This document shows positions 23,866 through 32,995 of a stretch of 64,000 nt of DNA, piece by piece. The first letter of the stretch is position 1. Every line of letters starts with the position of its first letter. Under the pieces are notes generated by a model, which saw only the letters and a program-made list of their open reading frames with translations, had not been told where the DNA came from and searched no databases. Both the position numbers and the translations under genes were made by a program. Source of the stretch: an uncultured Oscillospiraceae bacterium (GTDB lineage Bacteria; Bacillota; Clostridia; Oscillospirales; Oscillospiraceae); contig CATZRD010000002.1 of the NCBI GenBank assembly GCA_958423465.1, positions 55,252 through 119,251 on the forward strand. Reading direction: 5' to 3'.

Positions 23866-24570
23866 ATGGCCACAGTGAAGAAAGTACGAAAGTCCGTGGC
23901 GCCCTACTATGGCGTGGCGGTGACCTGGGTGATCTACGCCCTGCTGTTCGACCTCTACAAAGTGAGCAATTTCGTATTCGCGGGACTGCTGTCCGCGGGG
24001 ATGTTTCTGTTGCTGCGGGCGGTATGCAAGGACGAGACCTATGAGGTGGAGGTCCCCGATCCCAAGCCGGAGCCCGTCTCCACCGGCAGTGCCGAGCTGG
24101 ACAAAATGCTCCAGGACGGGGCCAGGGCCATCTCCGAGATGAAGCGGCTGGATGACAACATCGCCGACGAGAAGATCTCCGCCGATATCCGCAGGCTGGA
24201 GACTGTCAGCCAGTCCATTTTCGACCAGGTGAAGGCCCAACCCGCCAAGCTGCCCCAGATCCGCAAGTTCATGGACTACTACCTGCCCACCACCCTGAAG
24301 CTGCTGAACGCCTACGACCGCATGAGCGCCGCCGGAGTCAGCGGGGAGAACATCGATACCACCAAGACCAGGGTGGAGGGGATGATGGACACCATCGTCT
24401 CCGCCTTTGAAAAGCAGCTGGACAGCCTTTTCGGGGAGGACGCCCTGGATATCTCCACGGACATCTCCGTGCTGGAGACCATGATGGCCCGGGAGGGCCT
24501 GGCCGGGGACCAGATGGAGGCGGAGACCACCCGAAACGCCGACGGCACGGACATCAGGCTGGAGCTGTAA
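23866..24570 (+). CDS. XpaC-like membrane protein (5-bromo-4-chloroindolyl phosphate hydrolysis family)
   Basis: The 234-residue protein has two N-terminal membrane helices (GVAVTWVIYALLFDLY and FVFAGLLSAGMFLLLRAV) and a helical cytoplasmic domain with QIRKFMDYYLPTTLKLLNAY, the hallmark of the XpaC family. The family name comes from a phosphatase-like phenotype in Bacillus; its true activity is unknown. It is almost always next to TelA, as here (60 bases apart), suggesting a membrane-stress complex. GGAGGTG sets the start at 23866; earlier Met codons lie between promoter and site. Confidence 0.85.
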   Translation: MATVKKVRKSVAPYYGVAVTWVIYALLFDLYKVSNFVFAGLLSAGMFLLLRAVCKDETYEVEVPDPKPEPVSTGSAELDKMLQDGARAISEMKRLDDNIADEKISADIRRLETVSQSIFDQVKAQPAKLPQIRKFMDYYLPTTLKLLNAYDRMSAAGVSGENIDTTKTRVEGMMDTIVSAFEKQLDSLFGEDALDISTDISVLETMMAREGLAGDQMEAETTRNADGTDIRLEL

Positions 24571-24630
24571 GGCCCCCAAGGACGATCAGAAAACCACTTC
24601 AAATATAACGAATCAACGGAGGAAACGACC

Positions 24631-25794
24631 ATGACGGATACTGAGAACATGATGCCCCAGCTGACCCTGAACGCCGAGGCCGCCCAGGTAGAGGCCCCCA
24701 CCCTGACCCTCGGCAGCGAGCCTGCCGCCCCCGCCCAGGAGGAGAAGAAGGCGGAGCCGGTGAAGATCGACGAGAGTATGCTCACCGAGGCGGAGCGGAA
24801 GATGGTGGACGATTTCTCCAAGAAGATCGACATCACCGACAGCCAGCTGGTCCTCCAGTACGGCGCCGCCGCCCAGAAGAGCGTGGCGTCCTTCTCCGAG
24901 AGCGCCCTGAACAACGTGCGCACCAAGGACCTGGGCGAGGTGGGCGACACCCTCAGCGGTCTGGTGGTGGAGCTGAAGACCTTCGGCCAGGAGGAGGACA
25001 AGGGCTTCTTTGGCTTCTTCAAGAAGGCCAATAACAAGATGGAGACCATGAAGGCCCAGTACGGCAAGGCCGAGGCCAACGTGGACAAGATCGCCCGGGA
25101 GCTGGAGCAGCATCAGGTGGTGCTCATGAAGGACATCGCCATGTTCGACCAGATGTACGAGCTGAACCTGAAGTATTACAAGGAACTGACCATGTACATC
25201 ATCGCCGGCAAGAAGCGGCTGGAGGAGGTCCGGGCCACCCAGGTGGAGGAGCTGCGCAAGAAGGCGGAGGCCTCCGGCGCCGCCGAGGACGCCCAGGCCT
25301 ACAACGACCTGGTGAATATGTGCAACCGCTTTGAGAAAAAGCTCCACGACCTGGAGCTGACCCGGATGGTGTCCATCCAGATGGGTCCCCAGACCCGGAT
25401 GCTCCAGAACAACGATACCCTCATGGTGGAGAAGATCCAGTCCTCCCTGGTGAACACCATCCCCCTGTGGAAGAGCCAGATGGTGCTGGCCCTGGGCCTG
25501 GAGAACAGCCGCAAGGCCACCGCCGCCCAGACCGCCGTGACCAACGCCACCAACGAGCTGCTGAAGAAGAACGCCGACATGCTGAAGATGGGCACCATCG
25601 CCACCGCCAAGGAGGCGGAGCGCAGCATCATCGACATCGAGACCCTCCAGCACACCAACCAGCAGCTGATCTCCACCCTGGACGAGGTCATCCAGATCCA
25701 GAAGGACGGCGCGCAGAAGCGCAAGGAGGCCGAGGTGGAGCTGGGAAGAATCGAGGGCGAGCTGAAGCAGAAGCTCATGGAGCTGCGGGGCTGA
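24631..25794 (+). CDS. telA: TelA/toxic anion resistance family protein
   Basis: The 387-residue protein is nearly all helical and fits TelA: MEKIQSSLVNTIPLWKSQMV-like segment at residues 265-285 (IQSSLVNTIPLWKSQMVLAL) followed by NATNELLKKNADML. It has no membrane helix and an Ala/Pro-rich N-terminal 45 residues. TelA-XpaC pairs are linked to tellurite, antimicrobial and envelope stress in other Firmicutes; the mechanism is unknown. It shares the transcript with xpaC. Confidence 0.9.
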   Translation: MTDTENMMPQLTLNAEAAQVEAPTLTLGSEPAAPAQEEKKAEPVKIDESMLTEAERKMVDDFSKKIDITDSQLVLQYGAAAQKSVASFSESALNNVRTKDLGEVGDTLSGLVVELKTFGQEEDKGFFGFFKKANNKMETMKAQYGKAEANVDKIARELEQHQVVLMKDIAMFDQMYELNLKYYKELTMYIIAGKKRLEEVRATQVEELRKKAEASGAAEDAQAYNDLVNMCNRFEKKLHDLELTRMVSIQMGPQTRMLQNNDTLMVEKIQSSLVNTIPLWKSQMVLALGLENSRKATAAQTAVTNATNELLKKNADMLKMGTIATAKEAERSIIDIETLQHTNQQLISTLDEVIQIQKDGAQKRKEAEVELGRIEGELKQKLMELRG

Positions 25795-25895
25795 GGCCGG
25801 AATCCGACAACTTTTAGCAATATCCGAGCGAAATAATACAAACCGTATTTGACTTGCGCGCCGGGAGGCGCTGACTCCAGACAAAGGAGACCTCC

Positions 25896-26930
25896 ATGAA
25901 AGTATTCAAGAACAAGGCTGTCGCCATTCTGGTCATGGTAGCCGCCATCGTGCTGTCCTCCCTCTACGGACTGAGCAAAAAGCCGGCGGTGGATCTGCCC
26001 GACGGCGGCGCCAGGCTGGACGAATCCATCAGCACCGCTGCCTTCCAGCCGTACATCGTGGACGAGGCCGGGGTGCTGTCCTCCAAGACGGAGAAGAGCC
26101 TGAGCCTCTATAACGCCAACTGGGACCGGATGACCGGCGGCATCATGGCCGTGGTAACGGTGAAAAGCACCGCCCCCGGCTCTGCGGAGGACGCGGCCTG
26201 GGCCTGGGCGGACAGCCTGGAGCTGGGGGAGAACGACGCCATCCTCCTGATCTGCCCCGGCGGGGACTACAGCGTGGTGGCCAGCGGCCGGTTTTACGAC
26301 ACCCTGGCCGCCCAGCCCGCCAGCTTCGTGGACGCCGCCATGACGGAGGGCGTCCAGCGGGAGGACTATGACGGCGCGGCCCTGAGCCTGTTCGGTCAGC
26401 TCCACCTGGTGTTCAGCAGGACCAGCAGCTACAGCGGCGGCGGAGCCGAAAGCGTCGTCAGCGCGGTGGTTCCCCTGATCCTTCTGCTGGTGGTGCTGGT
26501 GGTGGTCTTTACCCTCATCGACGGCATCCGCTACAGCAGCTGGTACGGTCGCTACGGGACGATGATGGCTCCGCCGGTGGTGTACCGCCCCATCCTGTGG
26601 TGGCACCGGCCCGGCAGCCGCTGGTATCGCCGGCGGCGGACCCCGCCTCCGCCCAGAGGGCCGAGAGGCCCCGGTCCCCGTCCGCCCATGGGCGGCGGAC
26701 CCCGCCCGCCCGCGGGGGACGGCTCCTACCGTCCGCCCCGGTCCTCGCCGCCCAGATCCTCGCCGCCCCGCAGCGGCAGCTTCGGCGGGGGCAGCCGCGG
26801 AGGCGGCTTCGGCGGGGGCCGCAGCGGCAGCTTTGGCGGCGGCTCCAGAGGCGGCGGTTTTGGCGGCGGCAGCCGCGGAGGCAGCTTCGGGGGCGGTTCC
26901 CGGGGCGGCGGCTTCGGCGGCAGACGCTGA
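25896..26930 (+). CDS. TPM-domain membrane protein with Gly-rich tail
   Basis: The 344-residue protein has an N-terminal signal/anchor (AVAILVMVAAIVLSSLYGL), an extracellular TPM domain (about 50-180: VDEAGVLSSKTEKSL, LGENDAILLICPGGDYSVVAS), a second membrane helix (VVPLILLLVVLVVVFTLI), a Pro/Arg-rich segment and a tail of SFGGGSRGGGFGGG-type repeats from about 285. TPM proteins (Psb32/YgcG-like) act in envelope or membrane-protein upkeep; the Gly-rich tail is common in this group. It lies 100 bases after telA and has its own terminator; GC-rich repeats make the tail prone to length changes. Confidence 0.85.
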   Translation: MKVFKNKAVAILVMVAAIVLSSLYGLSKKPAVDLPDGGARLDESISTAAFQPYIVDEAGVLSSKTEKSLSLYNANWDRMTGGIMAVVTVKSTAPGSAEDAAWAWADSLELGENDAILLICPGGDYSVVASGRFYDTLAAQPASFVDAAMTEGVQREDYDGAALSLFGQLHLVFSRTSSYSGGGAESVVSAVVPLILLLVVLVVVFTLIDGIRYSSWYGRYGTMMAPPVVYRPILWWHRPGSRWYRRRRTPPPPRGPRGPGPRPPMGGGPRPPAGDGSYRPPRSSPPRSSPPRSGSFGGGSRGGGFGGGRSGSFGGGSRGGGFGGGSRGGSFGGGSRGGGFGGRR

Positions 26931-26939
26931 TCTTTGTGC

Positions 26940-26989
26940 AAAATAGCCGGAGATACCCCGGGGGAGTCCCGGTGTTCTCCGGCTATTTT
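26940..26989 (+). terminator. Terminator after the TPM gene
   Basis: AAAATAGCCGGAGA pairs with TCTCCGGCTATTTT around a GC-rich centre, 10 bases after the stop codon. Confidence 0.85.
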
Positions 26990-26994
26990 CCCAC

Positions 26995-27023
26995 TTGACG
27001 GCGGGGAAAATCTGTCGTACACT
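26995..27023 (+). promoter_or_regulatory. Promoter of the metNIQ operon
   Basis: TTGACG at 26995-27000, 17-base spacer and TACACT at 27018-27023, directly before the T-box leader. Confidence 0.7.
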
Positions 27024-27029
27024 AAAGCC

Positions 27030-27306
27030 AATCAGAGCAAAGGCAGCGAAGAGAAGAGTAGGCATGGAGATACGCCACAGAGAGCCCGGCTGGTGGAAAA
27101 GGGCGCGGAAGGCTTTGCCGAACATGGTCTCGGAGCCGCGCAACCGACTGCGGGTGACCGCATAGGCCGCGACGGGAGCGCCCGTTACAGCGCCGGGGTA
27201 TGCTGGTACCCGCTGAGGCTTTCGCCGCGAGGCGGAGGCGAACCAAGGTGGTAACACGGTGCGGTTTGCGTCGTCCTTGATGAGTTTCATCGGGGGCGGC
27301 TTTTTT
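27030..27306 (+). promoter_or_regulatory. T-box riboswitch, methionine-specific
   Basis: The leader has the T-box order: AGAGAGCCCGGCTGGTGGAA in stem I, a specifier loop GAACATGGTC with codon ATG at 27124-27126, the T-box AAGGTGGTAACACGG at 27245-27259, and a 13-bp terminator (27270-27300) with TTTTTT. Uncharged tRNA-Met would pair with ATG and the T-box and allow read-through. It precedes metNIQ, so methionine uptake rises when charged tRNA-Met is scarce. Confidence 0.9.
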
Positions 27307-27333
27307 GATGCCCGAAAAGAGAGGAGAGAGAGC

Positions 27334-28359
27334 ATGGGAGAGCCCATTATTCAGATCAGGGGGCTGACGAAGCATTTTTCCGGCGTCGGCGGCGAGGTGG
27401 CCGCCCTGGAGAACATCGATCTGGAGATCCGCGCCGGGGAGATCTTCGGCGTCATCGGCCTCAGCGGCGCGGGCAAGAGCACGCTGGTGCGGTGCGTCAA
27501 CCTGCTGGAGCGCCCCACGGAGGGGACGGTGGTGGTGGACGGGCAGGACATGACCGCCCTGACGGAGCGGGAGCTGCGCCGGGCCAGAAAATCCATCGGC
27601 ATGATCTTCCAGAGCTTCAACCTGCTGATGCAGAGGACCTGTCTGAAAAACATCTGCTTTCCTCTGGAGATCGCGGGGGTGAAGCCGGCGGAGGCCCGGC
27701 GCAGGGCCATGGAGCTGCTGGAGCTGGTGGGCCTGCCGGACAAGGCCGACGCCTACCCCGCCCAGCTCTCCGGCGGCCAGAAGCAGCGGGTGGCCATCGC
27801 CCGGACTCTGGCGGCGGACCCCAAGGTGCTGTTGTGCGACGAGGCCACCTCCGCCCTGGACCCCAAGACCACCCGGGACATCCTGCGTCTGATTCAGGAC
27901 ATCAACCGCCGCATGGGCCTGACGGTGGTGGTCATCACCCACGACATGAAGGTCATCGAGGCCATCTGTTCCCGGGTGGCCATCCTGGACCACGGCCGGG
28001 TGGCCGAGACCGGCACGGTGGAGGAGGTCTTCGCCAATCCCCGCAGCGAGGCCGGCCGGCGGCTGGTGTACCCGGACGGCGCGCCCCTGGAGCTGCTGCC
28101 GCAGACGGTGCGGGAGGGCAGCGAGCGGGTCATCCGGGTGGCCTTCAACGGCGGCACCGCCTATCAGCCCCTTATCGCCTCTCTGGCCATCGACTGCGGG
28201 ATCAAGGCCAATATTCTGGGGGCGGACACCCGGAACGTGGGGGGCCGCGCCTTCGGCACCATGCTGCTGGGTCTGCCGCCGGAGGAGGCGGAGAAGGCCC
28301 TGACCTACATCCGGGGCCAGAAGGATATTACCGTAGAGGAGGTGACGGACCGTGGCTGA
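27334..28359 (+). CDS. metN: Methionine ABC transporter ATPase
   Basis: The 341-residue ATPase has Walker [11 protein letters not shown]-loop FQSFNLL, signature LSGGQKQR, Walker [13 protein letters not shown] and switch His in [10 protein letters not shown]. The C-terminal 75 residues ([19 protein letters not shown]...) are the NIL regulatory domain that binds methionine and inhibits transport in MetN proteins. It powers MetI and takes methionine from MetQ. The start at 27334 follows GAGGAG, just after the T-box terminator. Its end overlaps metI by 8 bases. Confidence 0.95.
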   Translation: MGEPIIQIRGLTKHFSGVGGEVAALENIDLEIRAGEIFGVIGLSGAGKSTLVRCVNLLERPTEGTVVVDGQDMTALTERELRRARKSIGMIFQSFNLLMQRTCLKNICFPLEIAGVKPAEARRRAMELLELVGLPDKADAYPAQLSGGQKQRVAIARTLAADPKVLLCDEATSALDPKTTRDILRLIQDINRRMGLTVVVITHDMKVIEAICSRVAILDHGRVAETGTVEEVFANPRSEAGRRLVYPDGAPLELLPQTVREGSERVIRVAFNGGTAYQPLIASLAIDCGIKANILGADTRNVGGRAFGTMLLGLPPEEAEKALTYIRGQKDITVEEVTDRG

Positions 28360-29119
28360 GACGCTGATCCGATTGTTTGAAGGCATGGGCTTCCGGAAGG
28401 TGCCCGAGCAGATCGAGTTCCTTCTGACCCCCGGGGCCATCCCCTTTGCCATCTGGGAGGCCCTGTACGCGCCGATGATCGCCACGCTGTTCGCCTATCT
28501 CATCGGCCTGCCTCTGGGGATCCTGCTGGTCACCGGGGAGAGGGACGGCATCCGTCCCCTGCCCAGGGCCCTGATGGGTTTTCTGAACACGGCGATCAAC
28601 CTGCTGCGGAGCGTGCCCTTTCTGATCCTGATGGTGTGCGTATTTCCCCTGAGCCGCCTGATTTTGGGCACCAGCATCGGCACCCCCGCCACCATTGTGC
28701 CTCTGACCGTGGCCGCGGCCCCCTATGTGGCCCGGCTGGTGGAGGGCTCCCTGCGGGAGATGGACCGGGGCGTGGTGGAGGCGGCCCAGGCCATGGGCTG
28801 CTCCCCCTGGCAGATCGTCACCCGGGTGATGCTGCCGGAGTGCAGGCCCTCCCTCATCAACGGAGCCGCCAACGCCGCCATCACCATCCTCAGCTACGGA
28901 GCCATGGCGGGCGCTATCGGCGGCGGCGGTCTGGGCGCCCTGGCGCTCATGCGGGGCCACGGACGGGGCCAGGTGATCGTCATGTACGTGGCGGTGATCC
29001 TTCTGGTCGTTCTGGTCCAGATCATTCAATCCATCGGTACCGCCTGGTCCGTGAAGTCGGACCGGCGTATCAATCACAGCGGCAAAACCAACAAACCCAA
29101 CGACAAAAAGGAGAAATGA
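28352..29119 (+). CDS. metI: Methionine ABC transporter permease
   Basis: The 255-residue protein has five to six membrane helices and the EAA loop VEAAQAMGCSPWQIVTRVMLPE typical of MetI. The C-terminal 30 residues after the last helix are charged (SDRRINHSGKTNKPND), somewhat longer than usual. It starts with GTG at 28352, with GAGGAGG before it and inside the end of metN, so the two are translationally coupled. Confidence 0.95.
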   Translation: MAETLIRLFEGMGFRKVPEQIEFLLTPGAIPFAIWEALYAPMIATLFAYLIGLPLGILLVTGERDGIRPLPRALMGFLNTAINLLRSVPFLILMVCVFPLSRLILGTSIGTPATIVPLTVAAAPYVARLVEGSLREMDRGVVEAAQAMGCSPWQIVTRVMLPECRPSLINGAANAAITILSYGAMAGAIGGGGLGALALMRGHGRGQVIVMYVAVILLVVLVQIIQSIGTAWSVKSDRRINHSGKTNKPNDKKEK

Positions 29120-29123
29120 GACG

Positions 29124-29927
29124 ATGAAAAAGAAATTCGCGGCACTGGTCCTGGCTCTGGCCCTGGTCCTGTCCCTGGCTGCCTGCGGCGAGAGCGGCGG
29201 CAAGACCATCAAGGTGGGCGCCACCCCCGCCCCCCACGCGGAGATCCTGGAGGTGGTCAAGGACATTCTTGCCAAGGACGGCTACACCCTGGAGATCGTG
29301 GAGTTCGACGACTATGTGAACCCCAACACGTCTGTGGAGGACGGCTCCCTGGACGCCAACTACTTCCAGCACATCACCTACATGAACGGCTTCAACGAGG
29401 AGCGGGGCACCCACCTGGTCAGCGTGGCCGCCATCCACTACGAGCCCCTGGGCCTCTACGCCGGCAAGTGCGCCTCCCTGGCGGACCTCCCCGACGGGGC
29501 TAAGATCGCCGTGCCCAACGACGCCACCAACGAGGCCCGGGCCCTGCTGCTGCTGGAGCAGGAGGGACTCATCAAGATGAAGGATGGCGCGGGCATCTCC
29601 GCCACCAAGGACGACATCGCCGAGAATCCCCACGGCTTCGAGTTCTATGAGGTGGAGGCCCGCCTGACTCCCACCGTTCTCCGGGATGTGGACGTGGCCG
29701 TGGTCAACGGCAACTACGCCATCGACGCCGGGCTGAAGATCGCCGACGCCCTGGCCGTGGAGTCCGCCGAGGGCGCCGCCGCCGAGGCTTACGCCAACGT
29801 GCTCACCGTCAAGGAGGGCAATGAGAACAACGAGGCCGTCCAGGCTCTGGTGAAGGCTCTCCAGTCCGATGAGGTCAGGACCTACATGGAGGAGACCTAC
29901 GCCGGCGCCGTGGTGCCCCTGTTCTGA
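29124..29927 (+). CDS. metQ: Methionine-binding lipoprotein
   Basis: The 267-residue protein has a lipoprotein signal (LSLAAC, Cys21) and the NLPA/MetQ family start KTIKVGATPAPHAEIL, followed by NYFQHITYMNGF and VVNGNYAIDAGL. It captures methionine outside the cell and hands it to MetNI. It is the last gene of the T-box operon, 4 bases after metI. Confidence 0.95.
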   Translation: MKKKFAALVLALALVLSLAACGESGGKTIKVGATPAPHAEILEVVKDILAKDGYTLEIVEFDDYVNPNTSVEDGSLDANYFQHITYMNGFNEERGTHLVSVAAIHYEPLGLYAGKCASLADLPDGAKIAVPNDATNEARALLLLEQEGLIKMKDGAGISATKDDIAENPHGFEFYEVEARLTPTVLRDVDVAVVNGNYAIDAGLKIADALAVESAEGAAAEAYANVLTVKEGNENNEAVQALVKALQSDEVRTYMEETYAGAVVPLF

Positions 29928-29942
29928 GGCAGACCCGCCCAC

Positions 29943-29983
29943 AAAAAAGCTCGCCCCCGGGTTCCCATGGGAACCCGGGGGCG
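29943..29983. terminator. Terminator between metQ and the YesL gene
   Basis: A perfect 32-base palindrome (CGCCCCCGGGTTCCCA and its complement, 29952-29983) is flanked by AAAAAA at 29943-29948, giving a full terminator for the minus-strand operon; for metQ the T-run is missing but the stem is very strong. Confidence 0.8.
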
Positions 29984-30008
29984 GCTTGCGTCCGCGGCGG
30001 GGCAGCCG

Positions 30009-30674
30009 TCAGGTCATGAGGCTGACGCTGGGCCTGCCCTCGTCGTCGGGGGTCTCCAGCTCCTTGAAAACAGGCCGGAGCAGGCAGGTGCACGCGTAGA
30101 AGATGACGGCAAAGCCGATGATCAGCCAGAAGATGAAGGACCGGACCATGATCTCAAAAGAGAAGTACAGGATGACCGCCGGGATCAGGTGCAGGGCCGT
30201 CATGGCGATGGTCCGGGGCAGCTTGCAGATGGACAGGATCAGGGCGTTTTTCAGGTGCTGGCGCAGGGTGTTGTCATAGCGGGCCAGAAGGGGATAGACG
30301 TAGGACAGCACGCAGGAGACCAGAATCGCCGCAATGAACAGCAGCATCTTGCAGACGGTGGCGGCGGCGCCGGAGGTATAGGACATGATGAGGATCCAGT
30401 AGCAGACGGCGGAGACCATCATGAGAAGCTCCGCCAGCCATACCAGAGTGGCCTGCTTGAAATTCTGCCGGAAGGCCCGGAAGAAGGGACGCAGCACAAC
30501 GTTGTCCCGGTCCAGAACGATGTCCTGACAGACCTTGTGCAGGGCGGCGGTGGAGGCCCCGATGGTGACCACCGGCAGGCAGCAGAGCAGAAACAGCATA
30601 TTGGCGACGATCAGGTCGCACGCCCGCGCCAGCAGATTCATAAAGGGATTGTCCAGATTGAAAAGCGATCTCAT
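30009..30674 (-). CDS. YesL-like (DUF624) membrane protein
   Basis: The 221-residue protein has about five membrane helices and starts with NPFMNLLARACDLIVANMLFLLCC, typical of the YesL family. YesL proteins accompany CUT1 sugar transporters and YesM/YesN two-component systems; their role is unknown. Here it is last in a minus-strand operon: kinase, response regulator, binding protein, YesL (24 bases apart). Confidence 0.85.
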   Translation of the reverse strand: MRSLFNLDNPFMNLLARACDLIVANMLFLLCCLPVVTIGASTAALHKVCQDIVLDRDNVVLRPFFRAFRQNFKQATLVWLAELLMMVSAVCYWILIMSYTSGAAATVCKMLLFIAAILVSCVLSYVYPLLARYDNTLRQHLKNALILSICKLPRTIAMTALHLIPAVILYFSFEIMVRSFIFWLIIGFAVIFYACTCLLRPVFKELETPDDEGRPSVSLMT

Positions 30675-30698
30675 AGCTCCTCCTTCAGGTCGGATGTG

Positions 30699-32135
30699 TT
30701 ACGGCGCGGTCCAGGCGTCCGCCTGGGCCTGTATGGCGGCGATGAGCTCGTCGATCCCCGCCTCCTCCAGCTCCCGCAGCAGCCTGGGCAGAAAGACCTC
30801 CGGGTCCACCGAGCCGGTGGCCAGAGCGTTGTCATAGGTCCGGTAGACGTGGGCCACGGCGTCCCGGGCCGCCTCGCAGCCGGAGAAGTCGGGCACGAAG
30901 CCCAGCAGGGGGGAGGAGGTGGCCGCGTCGTTGAAGGCCCGGTACGTCTCCCACTTGTCGGGGCTCTCCCCCTCCATGGTGTCCAGGATGAACCAGTTGC
31001 CCTGGGTGTAGGCGACGCCCCGGTAGCGGTCGGAGAGCAGACGGATCTGCCCGGACTGGTTTTTCTCGTAGTGGACGCCCTCCACGCCGTAGTTGAGGAG
31101 GTTCCGCACCTGGGGGTCGGTGTTCACCGCCGTCAGAAAGGTCAGGGCCTCCGCCGGGTGGGGACTGTTGGCGTTGACCACCATGATGCCCCCCTGGGTG
31201 GAGGCGGAGGTGACGGTAGGCGTGGAGGCCTGGACCGCCAGCACCGGATACCCCAGCCCGGAAGAAAAGCTGGCGGAGGAGTCCGGCCCGCCGCTGCCCA
31301 GCCGGCAGAACACCCGCTCGTCCTCAAACAGGGAGAAGGAGGTGCGCAGAGGCGCGTCGGCGTTGATATAGCCCAGGGTGTAGTATCGCCGGAGGGTGGT
31401 CAGAGCCTGGCGGGCGGCGTCGGTCTCGTAATAGTTTACCACACGGCAGTCGGGAGAGTCAACCGAGATCATCAGGGGAAGGGATTCCCCGCAGGCGTAC
31501 TCGTAGCCGTAAAGGGAGAGGATGCTGACGTGGCTGGAGTCAAAAAACAGGGGGATGCAGTCCGGCTCCTTCCGGGAGATCAGCTCCAGCAGCGGTTCCA
31601 GATCCTCCAGCGTCCGGCACTGGGACACGTCCAGACCGTACTGCTCCACCAGCTCCCGGTCAAAGAGAAACTGGACCGGCGTGGCAAGCTCCTTATTGGT
31701 GGGAACGCCGTAGATCTCTCCGTCTACCGTGGCGCCGGTCCAGAACCGGGGGTCCACCGCCTGGCGCAGCGCCTGCCCCTCCCCCTCCAGATAGGAGGAG
31801 AGGGGGAAAAAGCTGCCGCTCTGGGCGTTCTCGACGTAGTTGTCGCTCCAGGCGAAGGCCACGTCGTAGTCCCGGTCCGTGTTGACGATGGCGTTGAGCT
31901 GGTCCGTGTAGTAATTCCAGCCGATCTTGTGGTACTCCACCGTAAACCCGTACCGCTCCAGAAGCAGCTCGTTGAGGGCGCCGTTTACCAGGGCCAGATC
32001 CGCGTCCTCGCCGCCGATGGTGTAGTAGATGAGCTTCACCGGCGGCTCCGCGTCCGCAGGCGGCTGGGAAGTCTCCCCGCCGCAGCCGCACAGGAGCAGC
32101 AGAGCCAGAAGGCCGGGCAGAACGCGCCTCAGCAT
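30699..32135 (-). CDS. CUT1-type sugar-binding lipoprotein linked to the two-component system
   Basis: The 478-residue lipoprotein (lipobox LLCGC, Cys18) has the family-1 binding fold: IYYTIGGEDADLALVNGALNELL, VAFAWSDNYVENAQSG and a C-terminal part VNTDPQVRNLLNYGVEGVHYE. It is a paralogue of the transporter's own binding protein (43528-45045), matching it in LLNYG(V)EGV, AYTQGN and the ending AQADAW. It has no permease genes beside it but is translated overlapping the response regulator by 7 bases, so it may be a ligand-sensing partner of the kinase or a second receptor for the same permeases. Confidence 0.85.
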   Translation of the reverse strand: MLRRVLPGLLALLLLCGCGGETSQPPADAEPPVKLIYYTIGGEDADLALVNGALNELLLERYGFTVEYHKIGWNYYTDQLNAIVNTDRDYDVAFAWSDNYVENAQSGSFFPLSSYLEGEGQALRQAVDPRFWTGATVDGEIYGVPTNKELATPVQFLFDRELVEQYGLDVSQCRTLEDLEPLLELISRKEPDCIPLFFDSSHVSILSLYGYEYACGESLPLMISVDSPDCRVVNYYETDAARQALTTLRRYYTLGYINADAPLRTSFSLFEDERVFCRLGSGGPDSSASFSSGLGYPVLAVQASTPTVTSASTQGGIMVVNANSPHPAEALTFLTAVNTDPQVRNLLNYGVEGVHYEKNQSGQIRLLSDRYRGVAYTQGNWFILDTMEGESPDKWETYRAFNDAATSSPLLGFVPDFSGCEAARDAVAHVYRTYDNALATGSVDPEVFLPRLLRELEEAGIDELIAAIQAQADAWTAP

Positions 32136-32995
32136 GGCCCGCCCCCCTCCCCGCGTGGGGCGGGAACGGACGGCTCTGCTGTCCGTTCCAATGGGGCCTG
32201 GGACGGGGAAGCGGTCTCCGCCGCCTCCGGGGGCGCGTCGAAGTTCCGCAGGGCGCCGGGAGATACGCCGAAATAGTTTTTGAAGTGTATGTAGAAGTTG
32301 TTGAGCTGGGAGTAGCCCACCGCGTCGGCGATGACGGAGATCTTGTCCTGAGAGTTGGTGATGAGGCGGCGGGCCTCCAGCATCCGGTAGCTCATGAGGT
32401 ACTCGGAGAATTTGATTCCCGTGTCCCGCAGAAAGATGCGGCCGATATACTTGCTGGACATATGGAAGCTGTCGGCGATAGTGGTGAGGGAGACGGGGGA
32501 GCGGTAGTTCTCCTTGGTGAAGAGGATGATCTTGTTGGTGATCTTGGAGAAGCTGCTGTATTCCGTCATCAGGACCGGGTCCAGCTCCTGCTTGACCACG
32601 TCCCGCTCCGGCAGCGTCCCGCCCAGGTCGTTGACGACGGTGCGCTCCACAAAGGCCCGCAGTTCCCCAACATCCAGGGGCTTGAGCAGATAGTCCCGGG
32701 CGGAGGCCTGCATGGCCCTGCGGATGTACCGGGAGTCGTCGTAGCCGGAGATCATGCAGAACACGGTCCGCATCCCCGTGGCGTGGAGCTGGGCCACCAG
32801 GTCGTAGCCCCACCGGTCCCCCAGGCGGATGTCCACCAGGGCCACATGGGGCTGGAGATCCACCGCCTTGCTGAGGGCGTCCGGAAAGGAGGTGGCGGTC
32901 ATGATGCTGGTAAAGCCGTAGCCTGCCCAATCCAGCAGATATTTGACGTTTTCGCAGATATCCGGCTCGTCATCCACGATCAGCAGCCGATACAT
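32129..32995 (-). CDS. YesN-type response regulator with AraC output domain
   Basis: The 288-residue protein has a receiver domain (DD at 8-9, phospho-acceptor Asp55 in ALVDIRLGD, Lys in LLKPLD) and an AraC HTH pair (SLTTIADSFHMSSKYIGRIF and SVIADAVGYSQLNNFYIHF). Such regulators activate sugar transporter operons. It overlaps the kinase gene by 26 bases. About 30 Pro/Ala/Glu-rich residues trail the HTH. Likely targets are the ABC operon at 41497 and its own operon (see repeats). Confidence 0.92.
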   Translation of the reverse strand: MYRLLIVDDEPDICENVKYLLDWAGYGFTSIMTATSFPDALSKAVDLQPHVALVDIRLGDRWGYDLVAQLHATGMRTVFCMISGYDDSRYIRRAMQASARDYLLKPLDVGELRAFVERTVVNDLGGTLPERDVVKQELDPVLMTEYSSFSKITNKIILFTKENYRSPVSLTTIADSFHMSSKYIGRIFLRDTGIKFSEYLMSYRMLEARRLITNSQDKISVIADAVGYSQLNNFYIHFKNYFGVSPGALRNFDAPPEAAETASPSQAPLERTAEPSVPAPRGEGGGPC

